Of a stretch of DNA of 64,000 nt, positions 23,960 through 36,559 are shown in pieces. The stretch is from Hypholoma sublateritium FD-334 SS-4 (taxonomy: Eukaryota > Basidiomycota > Agaricomycetes > Agaricales > Strophariaceae). Within the stretch, counting starts at the first letter, position 1, and each line of letters starts with the position of its first letter. The DNA is taken from the NCBI GenBank assembly GCA_000827495.1, contig KN817618.1, positions 1 through 64,000 of the forward strand. The letters are read 5' to 3'. The position numbers were made by a program, and so were the translations under genes. The notes beneath the pieces were generated by a model, which made no database searches, was not told the DNA's origin, and was given only the letters and a program-made list of their open reading frames with translations.

Positions 23960-24239
23960 TGCTGTATGTGCGTATTGCTGTCACGGTATGTGCGTGCACG
24001 TTCCCTAGAGATGGCTACAGCCTCAGGAAAGAGGCTGGGAGAGCCAGTGTCTCTTTTAGTCGCTGTTCGGAAGATAGACGGAAGGGTGGGACGTACCAGT
24101 GATGATGCAACTTCCGCAATTGGCGCCATCCTTCCCGGCACGCTGCATTTGCGCCTTCGCAGTAACAGAAAGCGCAATTCAATGCCTCTCTCCGGGCTCC
24201 AAATATTCCGTTTTCCGTGGCATTGAGTACATAGAAGGA

Positions 24240-25957
24240 TGGTTCAAAAAGTAAATGATCAACTTCTGGAGTCGTGGCTGCATGCGAATGTCGGACCGGG
24301 GTCCCGTTGAAGGAACTGCTACATTTCTGTCAAGATTGTTTTATTGGCAGTACTTATTCACAAAGTATTCATGTAAGAAAATTTTTAGAGGGTCTCTAAA
24401 ATACTAAGACTCTAGGACTTTTGGGTGGCTATCTTACATAAAGAACCAAATTATCACAGCAAGCGATGTAAGCCCCCAAAAGATGTGACAAGATTACAAA
24501 GTGTGAGGCGGTGATTTAGGTTGCTTCAAGTTCAAAAGCCCTTCTAACAGATGGTAGTCAAGTATTTAGATGCATTTTGTCAGTCGAGGGAAGTACATGT
24601 ACCAGTCGCAATTAAGACACCTTAACAAGCATTCAGAGACCTGACTCGGCCAAATATTTATTTCGCCGCAGAAGTCGCCGTCACACCAGAAACCTAGACC
24701 ATGGTGTTGCATTCAAGCCGCAGTCGTCGTTCGATTTACATCAGCTTCATGGAAGCCAGGCCAAAAGAAGCGAGTATCTCCACGATCGAGCGTACGAAGG
24801 AGGTGACAGAGATCTTTGTGTGCTGTATTTTGAACGCCGTCCTTCCGTCCGCAAAGGCAGGATTCAGAATACAGTACCAAGCGGAGCTGACGATGTAAAT
24901 GTCGGGCCCCCTCCGTGAGCAAGCGATAGTAGCAGAGAAAGTACGAATATCAGATGATATTCTCGCCGCGAAATTGGATGTCTCGGGGGAAATGAGGAGG
25001 ACAATAGATGTGAATTGAGGAATTCTTATACGCAATTCTGTCAAACAAGTGGTCATGTAGGCAGTAGTGTGCCAAACGAAGGCTTCCAAAAGGACGGAGT
25101 TGCCACTCAATAGGTCGGAGGTTTTGCCTGAGGGATTAATGCTGCAGAGTCGAGGTGAGCGTCATCCTCGACGTCGTGTTGATTATTATCAGTAAAGGTA
25201 CACTGAGCTAAGGCGAGTTCGTGAATGATATTCACTTCAAGTGGATAGAGAGGCCTTCGAAAGGTCTGGAAAAGGTCGATGCACCGAGTAGTCCAATTCC
25301 TTGTGATTTGTAGTGTGAATGAAACTGTTTTTGTGCGTAAGAGGATGCAAGAGGACTCTTGACGTACCCTGTGAAGCTATATTCTTCTGTAGAAAAATTC
25401 CGGAATGCTTACCCGTTGTTACATTATTTGTTGTAGTACCCCGTTGAACTTGAAGTACAGCCAATATTGATCCTGAAACATGGCTCGCTGCATGGCAGTA
25501 CACCTGCAAACCGTTCGGGTATTTCGGGAAAACGGCGTGCTTATGAACAACAAAGCAATGGCCCTCAATGGCCGTGCTTTCTGAACGCATGCCCCATAAG
25601 TGATCTTTTCATTGAGACAGCAGGCTGCACTGCGCATAAGTGACTGAGTCAATAGCAATATCGGTGGAAAGTATAAGGATGTCACCTGGCTGCATTGACT
25701 TCTTAGTCTTCAGATCAGGCTCACGTATCTAGAGTAAAGAAAAAGCGTTCAAAAGGTTCTGATCAATCTCGAGCTTTTGCGTTTTTCCTCTGGCTCCAGC
25801 CGGTCGGTCATCCCGGAAAGCTACGTATATGATCTTTTTGGAAGCTGCTCGGGAGTCGGTACTGACGTCTGATAAATATTGAACCTCCGCTTGATCTCCG
25901 CAATCTAAGCTTGAAATTCGTTGAAAAGCACCCAAGCAACAACCTCGAAGTGTACAT
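24240..25957. other. Intergenic region, no recognised gene
   Basis: Four minus-strand frames of 68-124 codons (24736-25110, 25237-25590, 25419-25685, 25729-25935) lie in line, some with hydrophobic stretches, and could be exons of an unrecognised or decayed gene. Splice sites that would join them were not convincing. AT-rich sequence at 24230-24700 holds nothing identifiable. Confidence 0.35.
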
Positions 25958-25970
25958 AGCTGCCTTTCTT

Positions 25971-27413
25971 TTTTTTTTTTTTTTTTTTTTTTAATTCCAT
26001 TTATTGTCCGTTGAGGCGGTGCCTTATGTCGGACGTCTGATCTATGTGTGTACTACGGGTGTTTGGTATGACCTGATCGCGTGTCTGGGCATATTTCTAT
26101 GTGTGGGTGGGGGTCTGCGTTCGTGACTCCGTGGGCGGTGTTGCCCTGATTATGTAGGTGTGTGGTATGTGTAAACTATGGGCCTTGGTGGCAATGTACG
26201 GTGGGGGAGAGAATTGTGTATGTAACATTCGTAATATAGTGCATGGGAATGTGAACTGGTGGTACAGTGTGATGAATGCAATGGGAGTGGTGAACTTGAA
26301 TTATGGTACGGTGAAAGGAATGGATTGAAGTGTAGGGGAAGTGAGGGAAATAGAATAAATTAAATGCTTGCCTTGCGTTCCGTCTTTGTCTCGTTTGCCT
26401 TTAGATCCACTCCTCTTCTTCCTCCCGTCCCTCGTTCGTCTCGCTGCTCCGTCCTTCCTCTTCTTCCACTATGACTTTGATCTTCCCGTGCGATTCCTCA
26501 AACCTCGCCGTGTCGCGGATGTATTGGAACACCCATCTCATGTGCTTTCCGCTTCTCAGGAATTCCACTCCCTTCGGTTTGCCGCCTAGCTTTCTGTAGA
26601 GTTCGCGTCGTTGGGTTTTGTACGCCTTGCAGTGTCGGAAGTAGTGCGCTACTGTTTCTTCCCATGTTCCGCACTGCTGACACGTTGGTGACTCCGCTAG
26701 TTTGAACTTGTGCAGGTATGCTCTTGTTGCGACGTGTTCGGTTCGCATCTGGGTCCAAATGCTTGCATTGGCTTTGGGCAGTTTGCTGGTGGCTTTCCGG
26801 AACTTGTTGGACGGCATAGTTGGGTCGATTGCTTTGGCCTTGTCGCTCCTTTTGCTGGTGTTGAAGGTGCGTTGNATGCGGACTGCTCGTCTTCTGTTCA
26901 GTTCTTGCTTCGTCGCGGCTTTGCTGGCTGGTAGTGTTTTCCGTAGGATTCCCCTTTTGNTTCCCGTGTCCTCGCTGCCTCCCCCTTTCGCCGTTCGCTT
27001 TGCTTCTTCGTCTGCCTTTTCACTCCCGCTTAATCCTTCGTGTCCTGGTATCCATCGTACTGTGATGTCCATGTTGGGGAACCTGTCGATGAGATTGCTG
27101 TGCATTTTGCTGATTTCGTCTGTGAGGTACGAGCCTGGCTGCGGTGTTCTTTTGGCGTGTGCCCGGATTGACGCCTGGTTGTCGACTGCGATGCTGACTG
27201 TCTGGCGCCCAATTCTCGCTTTCTTGCTGGCCCACTCTTTCAGCAGCTGGTATGCCAGCATCTGCCCCACGCTTTCGCCTTCGTATACCGTGTGCTGTTT
27301 TTCCGTTCCAAGGTAGTGTCTTGCTACTTTCTGTGTTATTCCGCTCCGTAGCACTGCCGCCGCTCCGATTTTCCCGTCTATTCCCGATCCATCCGTGTAG
27401 ATCCGCACGTCGC
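25971..27413 (-). mobile_element. 5'-truncated LINE (I/Tad-like) with RNase H, poly(A) and 13-bp target duplication
   Basis: On the minus strand the element ends in a poly(A) tail (T run at 25971-25992). It is flanked by the 13-base direct repeat AGCTGCCTTTCTT at 25958-25970 and 27414-27426. The left part of the element (its 5' end) begins within the RNase H frame, so the endonuclease and reverse transcriptase regions are missing. This is the classic result of incomplete reverse transcription during target-primed insertion. The 3' untranslated part spans about 25993-26400. Confidence 0.9.
26401..27411 (-). pseudogene. LINE ORF2 C-terminal fragment: RNase H and CCHC-type tail
   Basis: The frame has RNase H landmarks: IYTDGSGIDGKIGAAAV (first Asp), VYEGESVGQML (Glu), VAVDN-type IAVDNQAS (Asp) and RWIPGHEGLSGSEKADEEAK (His/Asp). 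A tail then reads CQQCGTWEETVAHYFRHC, the cysteine-histidine motif seen after RNase H in fungal Tad/I-type LINEs, and the frame ends in an acidic tail at 26401. There is no reverse transcriptase. Two ambiguous bases (26875 and 26960) fall inside. The frame opens directly at the insertion boundary without its own start, so no functional protein is expected. Confidence 0.9.
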
Positions 27414-27426
27414 AGCTGCCTTTCTT

Positions 27427-28110
27427 GCATCCTTTCAGCTTTTATTTGTCGAGTCTTTTTGTTCTTTTTCTAAATTCTCAGCCGTTCTTGATCTGCCCGG
27501 CGACATGCCAAGTTGCATCAATCAAGCGGTGCCGAAACCTGAAGTACATATGCCGACTAATGATGACACACGTGTGTAGGTTTAACGAATGCCATTGGCC
27601 CCTCTCTTCTTCGACTTTCACAATCAGCCAACAATCAGGTCTTAATCAACGCTCAACAATAGGACTCCCTTAGGACCCCCCCTTTGAAAGCTATGCTTAC
27701 CTCTGCGGGCGGGTCTTGCGTCGGCGGCCCTTCCAGACCATTTGATTTTGCCAGTATGTGGCTAGAATTAAAATGCTAATGGATCGTTTAAGAAGGAAAC
27801 AAGGCTGTTGTCGCACATTATAAACGAAGACGGAATCTGTGGGACTGGGTTCTGATGATACATGGTATGTGGCCGAGTTGCAGTAGTACGCCCGGCAAGC
27901 GCTCTACATCCGGACCCTCCTGGTATGATGCAAACTTAAGGGCAGTTTCGCACGTCCCTACTCAGGTTCATTCAGGCCCCCATCAATACGTGGATAAATA
28001 GGTATACACCTACCGCGGGACACAGCCTACTCACTATTACTGACTCTTGTCATGGTCTCGCGAGGCTGCTCCAAGCTCCATTACCTCCCTTTCTCTTGAC
28101 CGCAACCTTC
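27427..28110. other. Spacer upstream of the intact NLR gene
   Basis: No gene is seen. The last 75 bases before the NLR start are similar to the sequence just before the chimeric NLR start (for example CATGG.C.CGCGAGGCTGCT at 28050 and 15760), so the duplication that produced the two genes included promoter or leader sequence. Confidence 0.5.
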
Positions 28111-28115
28111 CCCTC

Positions 28116-31100
28116 ATGCAAGCCTCTACCAGTCGAGGCTCTCTTGGCTCTGTCGCAGGCAACGATGGCTCACAACAACTGGACACCATCGTTGCGATCG
28201 TAAATGAAGTTGGGAAATTACTAGGGCATCTACCGTACATCCAACCACTGGGTAGAATCATCGTACAATTTGTCAGAATCAGAAACGTACGTGTCTAATC
28301 TGAGGTGTCCACGACTCTTCTCATCTGTTAAAGCAGGAAATAAAGACTAACAGGGAACGCTGCCAAGAAGTCATCGCCAACGTGCTGCGAAAATCGGAAA
28401 TGTTATACAAGCGTTTATTAGCAATTGGGCAATCTCCCCACCGGGACCGGCTCAGTCACTTGGAAAACATTCTGATTAACTACCAGAGGTCAGTTTTGAA
28501 TATCGAATATGAAGCGTGTCGGCATGCTGACCCCCTACTTAGCACCTTGAGTGCAGTGTACAAGACTTTGCAGGCAAATTCTTCCTCCAGGTCCAAGAGC
28601 TTCTTGCGGACGTTCACAGGCCGCACTGCGGATGATATAAACCAATGTGAGCGTCTAGTGGACAGCTTACAAAACGACATTCTATTCGTATGTGTCATTG
28701 CTCTATCTTTTATTACGACGATCGTATTGATGCAGAAAACAGGATATCGTGATAGATATCAAGATAGAGCAAGTCGGGTCGCCGAATAAATCAGAGCTGT
28801 ACCCAAGTTCTATATTAGCATCACCAGCTCCGAGCATAGCGTACGTTCTTTCGCATTACATGAATTGAATATGACTGACAGACAACAGTAGTTCGACCGT
28901 GTTTACCCACACTCTCCCTCCTAAACCAAAGTTGATGGTGGAGCGCGATGGAATCCTGAACAACATGATAAACATGCTCCTCGGCGAAAACCCTTCCAGG
29001 ATCGCCATCCTAGGAGGGCAAGGATTTGGCAAAACAACGTGTTCGCTATTCGCTCTCCACGACTCCCGAATCGCCGAGCGATTTGCGAACAGATTTTACC
29101 TGTCGTGCGAGAGCATAACCAACGCGCAATCCCTTCTTGTCGGCATTGCACACATGCTCGGTATCTCATCCAGCAAGTCGTGGTCCAACCTTATCCCGTC
29201 GATCCGACATTTCCTCCAGGGTGCCAAGACCCTCATCTGCCTCGACAATTTCGAATCACCTTGGGAGGAGCTTAGTACGAGACAGAAGGTGGAAGATGCC
29301 CTGGCGTCCATATCAGCCATTGAAAATCTTTCGCTGGTCGTCAACGTGAAAGGGAAGGAGCGGCCCGCCAGCGTCGACTGGACATGGCCACCTTTACCGC
29401 CATTGGATAAAATCTCTCTATCGGGCGCGGAATCGATAGTTCGCGATATCGCAGGCATCCAGGCTGTGGACCAGTATACCCACTATCTATTGGAGGCGGT
29501 AGAAGGAATACCACTCGCTATCACACTGATATCGAACCTCCTCAGAGACGGTGCTGAAACCTCGAGCTCATTATGGAGGCGCTGGTCTTATAAGGAACGC
29601 AGACAAAACTCGATGATGGGTGGCGTTCAAAATGAGGAGAGTAGTCAAACTTCGAAAATTGACGCCGCAATAGCCATTTCTATCAACTCGCCGCAGATGA
29701 AGAAATATTTGGACGCCAGCAATATTCTGGCGACACTCTCTTTGCTACCAGACGGGTTTTCGTCGGACGACAAACACCTGCTTGAACTACAAACGTTTTT
29801 GAAAACGAGCGACATTCACAAGTGCCTCGACACTCTCCAAAATCTAGGACTGTTGCGAATCGACGAGGCCGTCATCCCTCACAGGATTCGAGTGCTTTCC
29901 CCAATCGAGCTTTACTGCCACAAGTTTCTAGCCTCCGAAATCTCTACCGTCTCCGAAGAGCTAACCAACTACTACATTAGCAAAATGATCGAAATCGGGT
30001 TGCCAACGTCATCGCTTAATGCAGAACACACTATCGAGATGGAAATGGAAATCCGCAATATTCACTCTCTTTTCCGAAGGAAATATATTTCCAAGAACAT
30101 TACAGACGCAGATCTTGCGAAATTTGTCAAGACAAGCTATTTTCTTGGCCTCTGGTCAATCCAAATGGGGTATATGTTGGACGACATCCTCGAGCTCGCG
30201 ATCGCCTCTTCGCCCCAGCTTCCCATACCTCGTGCGCGATGCCGACTTGCTCAATCCAGCATCTATCGTGAGATGGGCCGGTTCGAAGACGCCGAGCGTT
30301 TATCCACACTGGCGCTCAACGACTTTCAAACCTTTGATGACCTCAAAGGTCAGGAAGAGGCGCTCGCCGCCATGGCCTCTATATTTCGCTCTCAAGGCAG
30401 AAATGACCTGTCGACTTCGACCTTGCTTCAGAGCAAGGAGCTCAATATACTGTATTTGAAGCGCAGAGATATTGAGAAAGAGACACAGTCGGGGTTCAAG
30501 GCGCTGGAGACGTTCAAAGCCCAAAGCGGTATTGCGCCTCACCATATCGCCTATATCTACATCAAACTGGGGATTCCGAGCGTCTACATGGATGAAGCGC
30601 GTCTGGAAAGCGCGCTGAACTACCTACACCGTGCACAGGATATTTATTCGCAAATGAGACACGCTATGGGCGAGGCGACGGCACTCTTCCACATCGGCTA
30701 CGGGTACCTCCTGCAGAACCAGCTTAGCAGTGCGCGGAGGATGGTCGAGAACGGGCGCACGCTCTGCCCTGCCATAAGCAGCCAGATTAGCAAGGGAGAA
30801 ATACCTCCGGGCGAAGGGATGATCTTCAGCGACCAAACCCTCGAGCCGGAAATGCAAGCTGTGTTCCTGACACTCTTGGCGCACATCTGCATCCGCGAAG
30901 ATCGTTTAAGCGAAGCAAAGGCACTCCTCAAGAAGGCGATCAAGAAAAAGAACAAGTATTCGGTCACCCCGAAGATCAAGCTAGGTTGGCTGTACATTCA
31001 ACAAAATAGGTCCGACAAGGCGGAGACAGTGTTGAGCGACGTGCTTGAGCAGTGCCGCGAGTGGAAGTACACCGAAGAGGAGTCCGAGGTCCTTGCGTAT

Positions 31101-31541
31101 CAAGGCATCATCCAGCTTCGCCGCGGTAATCTCGAACAGGCCGACGAGGCGCTCAAGTTGTCGCGGGGCCGAGGGTTGGTGCTCTACTCAGAGGTCGACG
31201 TCGTTAAGGCGCTCGCCGACGTGAGCATCCAGAAGGGTGATTTGAAGGTTGCGGAAGAGCTATTGAAGCACGCGATGTACGTTCAGAAGCACATCAACTC
31301 CGCGTTCGGTCAGGGAAACGTGTTGCGCAGCACGGGCGACTTGTACCTGCACCAGAAGAAGTTCTCCGAGGCGCTGGACTCCTACCAGGAGGCGAGACGG
31401 TTGCACAAGGTGGCACAGTGGGTGTCGGAGGAGGTTCGGGACGTTGCAGGGATCGCCACCGTGCACGAGCGACAGGGGAATTTGACACTTGAGGAGGAGG
31501 CGCATGCGGAGGTTCGGCGTCTGCGAAAACTGATTCCATGA
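28116..31541 (+). CDS. NLR-type protein: helical N-terminal domain, NB-ARC, TPR repeats
   Basis: Five exons (28116-28286, 28337-28488, 28543-28687, 28743-28840, 28889-31541) sum to 1,072 residues. The start is the first in-frame ATG (MQAST); upstream codons in this frame are open but lack ATG. The N-terminal ~190 residues are helical (IVNEVGKLLGHLPYIQPLGR; TNRERCQEVIANV). NB-ARC follows with Walker A GGQGFGKTT, Walker B LICLDNFESPWE and GIPLAITLISNLL. After residue ~650 come tetratricopeptide-like pairs: RCRLAQSSIYREMGRFEDAE; EALAAMASIFRSQGR; ALFHIGYGYLLQNQLSSAR; VLAYQGIIQLRRGNLEQADE; VLRSTGDLYLHQKKFSEAL. This is the standard fungal architecture of NB-ARC with C-terminal TPRs as sensor. Such proteins are cytosolic NTP-driven switches linked to non-self recognition and cell death; the ligand is unknown. 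It is the intact paralogue of the chimera 12 kb upstream and has the same intron positions. Confidence 0.9.
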
Positions 31542-31544
31542 CCT

Positions 31545-33255
31545 TCGAACGAGATATCGATAAAGCCACCGATTTCTATATTCCACAATCCAGCAGTTTC
31601 GAAATAAGCACCAGAACTGGGGACAGGATTACGTTATGGATGATTTCTCGTATCCATTGCATCGCATACTACCGACAGAGCATTAGTGGACTAGGGTTGG
31701 ACTATGGGCTACCACGTACATAGGAGAAAGCGACAGTTTGACGTAAATTCAGCGGTGCGTTATTGGACAACTAGGAGCGAGGTCACCGGTCAGGTACCGT
31801 TCACCCTCAATCAAATTGGCGACACGCGCCTTCAAATGACGGGTCTCTCTGGGAGTAGGCGCGGATATGTCATGGCCAGGAGCACGGAACACGGAGGAAA
31901 GCGCGTAGTGAAACTTTGAACGGACCGGGTAATTTTGCCATCGTTGTACTTTCTGGATACATAACTTGTTACACGGAGTTCCTGGGAAGTAATACTTATA
32001 CAGAACACGCCCCCAATATTGTATACATAGTCCGAAATTCACGCCAAACGGATGAGCGAATCAAAAAGATATGTACCAACTTAAAGCAAACTTAAGGTAT
32101 TCTCGACAAATTCTCGACACCGTCAGGTATAATAAGTACTAGGAATTAGTAATACACCACCTTTCTGACTGCTCATCAACCTCTCGTCATTCAATTGCAT
32201 AATAAACGGTTACAACGGCTATGCAATTAATTGCGCGACGCTGTCGGGGCTAAATACAGAAATGGTATGGCCGTATTTGGAACACTGTGATTTGTATAAT
32301 CCCACAGTATAAGATGAGTAAGACTCAGCGAGGAAGCCGTACTATACACCCTTGGCTCTAGCCTGAATGTCATGGAGTACCTGTGAGGGGATAACCTAAA
32401 ACCCGTTCTCCGGCTTGGTTACAGCTGGAACAAATTTGAATGTGGAGTGTACCCTTTGTTCTGGCCATGCGTAAACACGCCGTTGATCTTGAACGCATGT
32501 ACGTTCTCCACTTGCAGCAGGTAAAAAAAGTAGTGGAATCGGCTTGATAAGATATTGGGCGTATTTCCATATTTTCAAGGCATTTTCCAGTAATTAACTT
32601 TCATTTGTTTCTGGCTGTTCTCGGAATATTTATGATGTTCCACAGGAGCTCCGGAGTTACTCCTGCCGGACTTCTCTGCACACAGAACATCGGTCTCATG
32701 CGCCGTGTGGGTCGTTCCAAGTAACATCATCGGCATCCACTGTGAAACAGGGTGGCTTTTTGAATACAATGCGCACCACCTGCCAAGGCTGCCAGACAAA
32801 ATGTAAAAGCCCACACACGGGCCAGCATTTGCGCAAAACCCCACGAAAATGGCAACAGACGTTGTAGCTGTCACTGTAGTAATAAGCGGTGGTTGGCTCT
32901 CTATCAATTTATCAATTGAATCCAGTCAACTATACTCGCCGACAGTGTGCTCTTCTGAACCATAGATCCTCAACAACGATAATGATACACGTATCTGGAG
33001 GCCCCTCCCTCCCCCCCCGAGCTGGACCTTCAGTCGACGACCATCTATAAATATTGTTCAAGCACTCGGAACACCGGCGCCAAGTAGTAATGTCCTTGGC
33101 GTCAAAGCGAGAGGGGTAGTACTTATGATCATTGTGTATGTCAAACCGCTCACCGCCGGTGAAATGGATAGCACAAGGTTGTGCTACATGCAAAGTAGAA
33201 GTTCCCGGGTCTTTCTCCTTCTGACGTAAAATGAAACTTCTATATCTTTCAGAAC
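31545..33255. other. Intergenic region, no recognised gene
   Basis: Open frames are short and unrelated. Minus 32575-32907 and 32930-33298 are over 100 codons long but show no domain. A short tandem pair ATTCTCGACAA lies near 32100. Nothing else can be supported. Confidence 0.4.
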
Positions 33256-33258
33256 GAC

Positions 33259-33265
33259 TATAAAA
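33259..33265 (+). promoter_or_regulatory. TATA box (TATAAAA) of DyP peroxidase 1
   Basis: TATAAAA lies 33 bases before the ATG at 33298. A TATA box at that distance implies a very short leader. The second DyP gene has the same box 38 bases before its ATG, so the arrangement is shared. Confidence 0.5.
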
Positions 33266-33297
33266 GCTGCGATGTAGTGACACGAAAGACATCGGCA

Positions 33298-35164
33298 ATG
33301 GCTACTATTCTTCCTACCACAACGCTGGACTTCAACAACATACAAGGAGACATCTTGTAAGGCAAATTGAATTCACCCCAGAATATTTAAATAACGATGG
33401 ACTCGTAGAGGTGGTCTACCCAAGAGGACTGAGACTTTCTTCTTATTCGAGATTATCAATGCCACGAAATTCAGGAAAGATCTTAACAAGTTAATCCCAC
33501 TCGTCAAGACCGTGGCTGGCGTTCTCAAGGACAGGAAGGACATCGAAGACCACAGGAAGAAAAGGCTCCCTGGACTTCTTCGACTGACGGGGGTCAATAT
33601 TTCTTTCTCTCATCTCGGATTCATCAAGGTCAAACGGGCATTTATTTTATTTTATTTCGAGCATATGCTGACGGTCATCGTGATTACAGCTCGGCATTGA
33701 CGACAGTAGCCTGCGACCGCCTGTAGACCCTCACGCCGGAGTGTTAGATCCTTTCGAGCTTGGTCAGAAGATAGATGCAGTCATTAACCTCGGAGATCCC
33801 ACGAAGCACAACGGGGACCCAGACTGGGACGAATCTTTCCTGCGAGGCCACATACACGGAGTCATAGTCATCACCGGCGACAGTCACGCCTCCGTCAACA
33901 AGAAAAAATCTGAGATCGAGGTCATATTCGGCGCACACACTCCGAATGCATCTCTTAAAGAGATCACCAGCATCCGAGGGGATGTGCGTCCGGGGGACCA
34001 GGCTGCACACGAGCAGTGAGTGAAATTCTCGCCAGCATATCATTAAGCGCCCGCTGACACAGCCGTCTAGTTTCGGGTTTTTGGATGGAATATCTAACCC
34101 AGCGGTTATTGGTTTTGACACGGTCATAAATCCTGGTCCAAGGCCAGTTAATCCAGGGGTACTTGTGACTGGACACCCAGGGGATCCCTTCGAAATAGGG
34201 AGAGCGGACTGGGCTAAGGATGGTAGTTTCCTCGCCTTCCGCTACCTTTTTCAGAAGGCTCCCGAGTTCAACACATTCTTGAAGAAGCACCCTATTTCAG
34301 AAGATGGGAACGGAAAAGTGCTAACGCCAGAGGAAGGGAGCGAGCTTCTTGGCGCGAGGATGTTTGGACGCTGGAAGAGCGGTACGCGCTATCTTTTGAT
34401 CGCGCGTAATTCACCTGAGAAGCCTTGTTTTTATGTTAGGAGCACCGATCGACATAACGCCGTTCAAGGATGACCCTATTCTCGCCGCCGACTCTAAGAG
34501 GTCAGCATAATAATTCAATCAACGGCACCCATATTGTTGATCGCTTTTACAGAAATAACAATTTTGCATTTGAGGGCGAGCGAAGTTCGCAGTTCAAGTG
34601 TCCGTTTGCGGCCCATATTCGAAAGACGAACCCACGGGATGATCTCGAGGTACCACCCACTGGCACTGGCTCTGTCGAGGCGAACCGCATCATGCGCCGG
34701 GGAATTCAATTTGGACCAGAGTTGACTACACACGAGAAGGCGATGGGAATAACAGAGCACGGCCGTGGCGTGCTCTTTGCCTGCTACCAGAGCAGCCTCG
34801 TCAACGGTTTTCAGTTGCAACAGCAGAGTGAGTAGGCGCTGAGAGTTTGAAGATTGTATATTCTTAAATATGTGCCTTTCAGCTTGGTCAAACAACCCGA
34901 AATTCCCGCCTTTCACGGGCAAGCCCAACGAGTTGCCTGGGTGCGTATTTCCGTCGCTGTCAGCTCACCTACCATATGTTTATTCGGACTTTAATCAGTT
35001 TGGACCCAATCATTGGCCAAGGCTCTCGATCGATGTCTGGACTTGACCCGTTGAACCCGGAAGCGCAATTGGCGTTGCCGAATTTCGTTGTTCCTCGCGG
35101 CGGAGAGTACTTCTTCGCGCCCTCTTTGCACGGGTTGAAGGGGACAATTGCAGCGCGTACTTGA
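33298..35164 (+). CDS. DyP-type heme peroxidase 1
   Basis: Eight exons (33298-33356, 33409-33628, 33690-34015, 34071-34381, 34440-34500, 34553-34827, 34883-34940, 34999-35164) sum to 491 residues. Landmarks: NIQGDILGGLPKRTETFF at the N-terminus, the family signature GFLDGISNP with the catalytic Asp, FAAHIRKTNPRDD with the proximal heme His, and NRIMRRGIQFGPE with the distal Arg. The C-terminus is PRGGEYFFAPSLHG. The enzyme uses hydrogen peroxide to oxidise dyes, phenolics and other bulky substrates. No classical signal peptide is visible (MATILPTTTLDF), so it is either intracellular or exported another way. All key residues are present. A paralogue with the same exon pattern lies at 45097-47020 in the opposite orientation. 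Confidence 0.95.
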
Positions 35165-35355
35165 GAGCTAACTGGGAGCTTGAAATGGAATTTCTTCGAT
35201 CCACTAAATAAATATACAGACGTATTGAATGTACGCCATGAGAATGCAGAGCTATTTTCCCTTTCGAATGAGTTTGGCGTGGCCGTGAATCGCGCGCATT
35301 GCTTTAACCTTGAAAAATCGATTCAATCACCCTTGTAATATCGTATCTTGTACAA

Positions 35356-36433
35356 TCATCGATAGCGATACTCCACCCGCCTGGTATCGCTCAGCAGATC
35401 GACCGCCGCCTGGTTTGCCTGAGCCTGGAGCTGCGCCGCCATGCGCGCGGCCTCGATCTGCTGTTGTCCCTGCTGCTGCGCGAACGCCGTCACGCTCGCG
35501 ATGCGCTGCAGCATTGCCGCATCCGGTACGACAGGCAGCACGCTCCGCGGGAGCGAGCCCCACCCCACACAGCGCGTGAGCCGGTACTTCTGCAGCAGTC
35601 GGCTGAAGTTGCCCCACTCGCGCGACGGGTCCGCGAGCGCCTCGATGCGCGTGATCTCGACGAATCCCGCGCGTGTGATGGCGGGCATGGGCCCTGCGGG
35701 TGCGACGGGTGCGGCAAGCGCCGCGCCGAGGAAGCGCTGCAGCCCCGACGCCGGGCGCGCGGCGGCGCCGGCAGCACGCGGGCGCTGCAGGAGGATGTGG
35801 TCGATCGAGAAGAGGTCGTACACGTTCTTCAGCGCCTTGTCCGCCGCAGCCTCCTTCGTCACGCCGAACGAGGCCTTCAGGCCCGCTTTCCCTGCGGCGC
35901 GCGGCACGTCAGCAAACAGGCTTTTGGGTGTGTTTATAAGGCGTACAAGCGTTCTCGTGCGCGGGGTACCCCATGTCGTCCAGGAAGCGCGAGAACGTCT
36001 CGGGGACGAGATTGCCGAGGTTCGTCGGGTCGAGGAGCGTGAAGATGTCGTTGATGAGCGCGATGTACGCCGGCGTCGGCGACGAGTCGGGGTGGAACCA
36101 CGGCGCCCAGCCCGCGGGCGGCGCGCTTGGCGGGAGTGCGAGCGCAGGCGCAGGCGTGGCTTGGAGAGGCTGTGAGGCTCCCAGTGCGCGCGACGGCTCC
36201 GCATACACAGGTACAGGCGTAATGCAAAAAGAGCCAGGGGCGGGTGGCGCCCCGCCGCCACCGCTCCGCTTGAACACCTGCGTCTCGTGCGCGGTGGCAT
36301 GGCCTCGGGCGAAGCGCTCCCCGAGCGCGCAACCCGCACAGAGATCATAATCCGTGCACACGAGGCAGTGTACTCGCGGGCTGGCGGCGGCGATGGGCTG
36401 CGCACAGGTGGTGCAGCTGAAAGTTTGCGCCAT
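35356..36433 (-). CDS. ZZ-type zinc finger protein with DUF7514-like domain
   Basis: Two exons (36433-35947 and 35891-35356). The N-terminus has paired cysteines, CTTC.., CLVCTDYDLCAGC and a late His pair (GHATAHE), matching a ZZ-type zinc finger. A proline/alanine-rich linker follows (about residues 65-110). The rest (LINDIFTLLDPTNLGNLVPE; SRFLDDMGYP; ADKALKNVYDLFSIDHIL; ALADPSREWGNFSRLLQKY) fits the fungal DUF7514 pattern as I recall it, with a glutamine/alanine-rich C-terminal helix. The intron runs from GTACGC to CGCCGCAG and gives ENA-W-KAGLKAS. A TATATAA box lies about 70 bases upstream (36501-36507). ZZ fingers bind protein partners; the cellular role is unknown. Confidence 0.75.
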
Positions 36434-36500
36434 CGCAGGTGATCGATGAGCTAGATCGATTCAGCGGGGTGAATGTTGGAGGCACCTCCCCCGGGCTCTG

Positions 36501-36507
36501 TTATATA
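36501..36507 (-). promoter_or_regulatory. TATA box (TATATAA) of the ZZ-finger gene
   Basis: TATATAA on the minus strand, 68-74 bases before the ATG at 36433, a normal distance for a fungal core promoter. Confidence 0.5.
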
Positions 36508-36559
36508 GGGCAGTAAAGCGCTCTTGGCTCTCGCTGTCACGACTGGGACAGGCACACAC

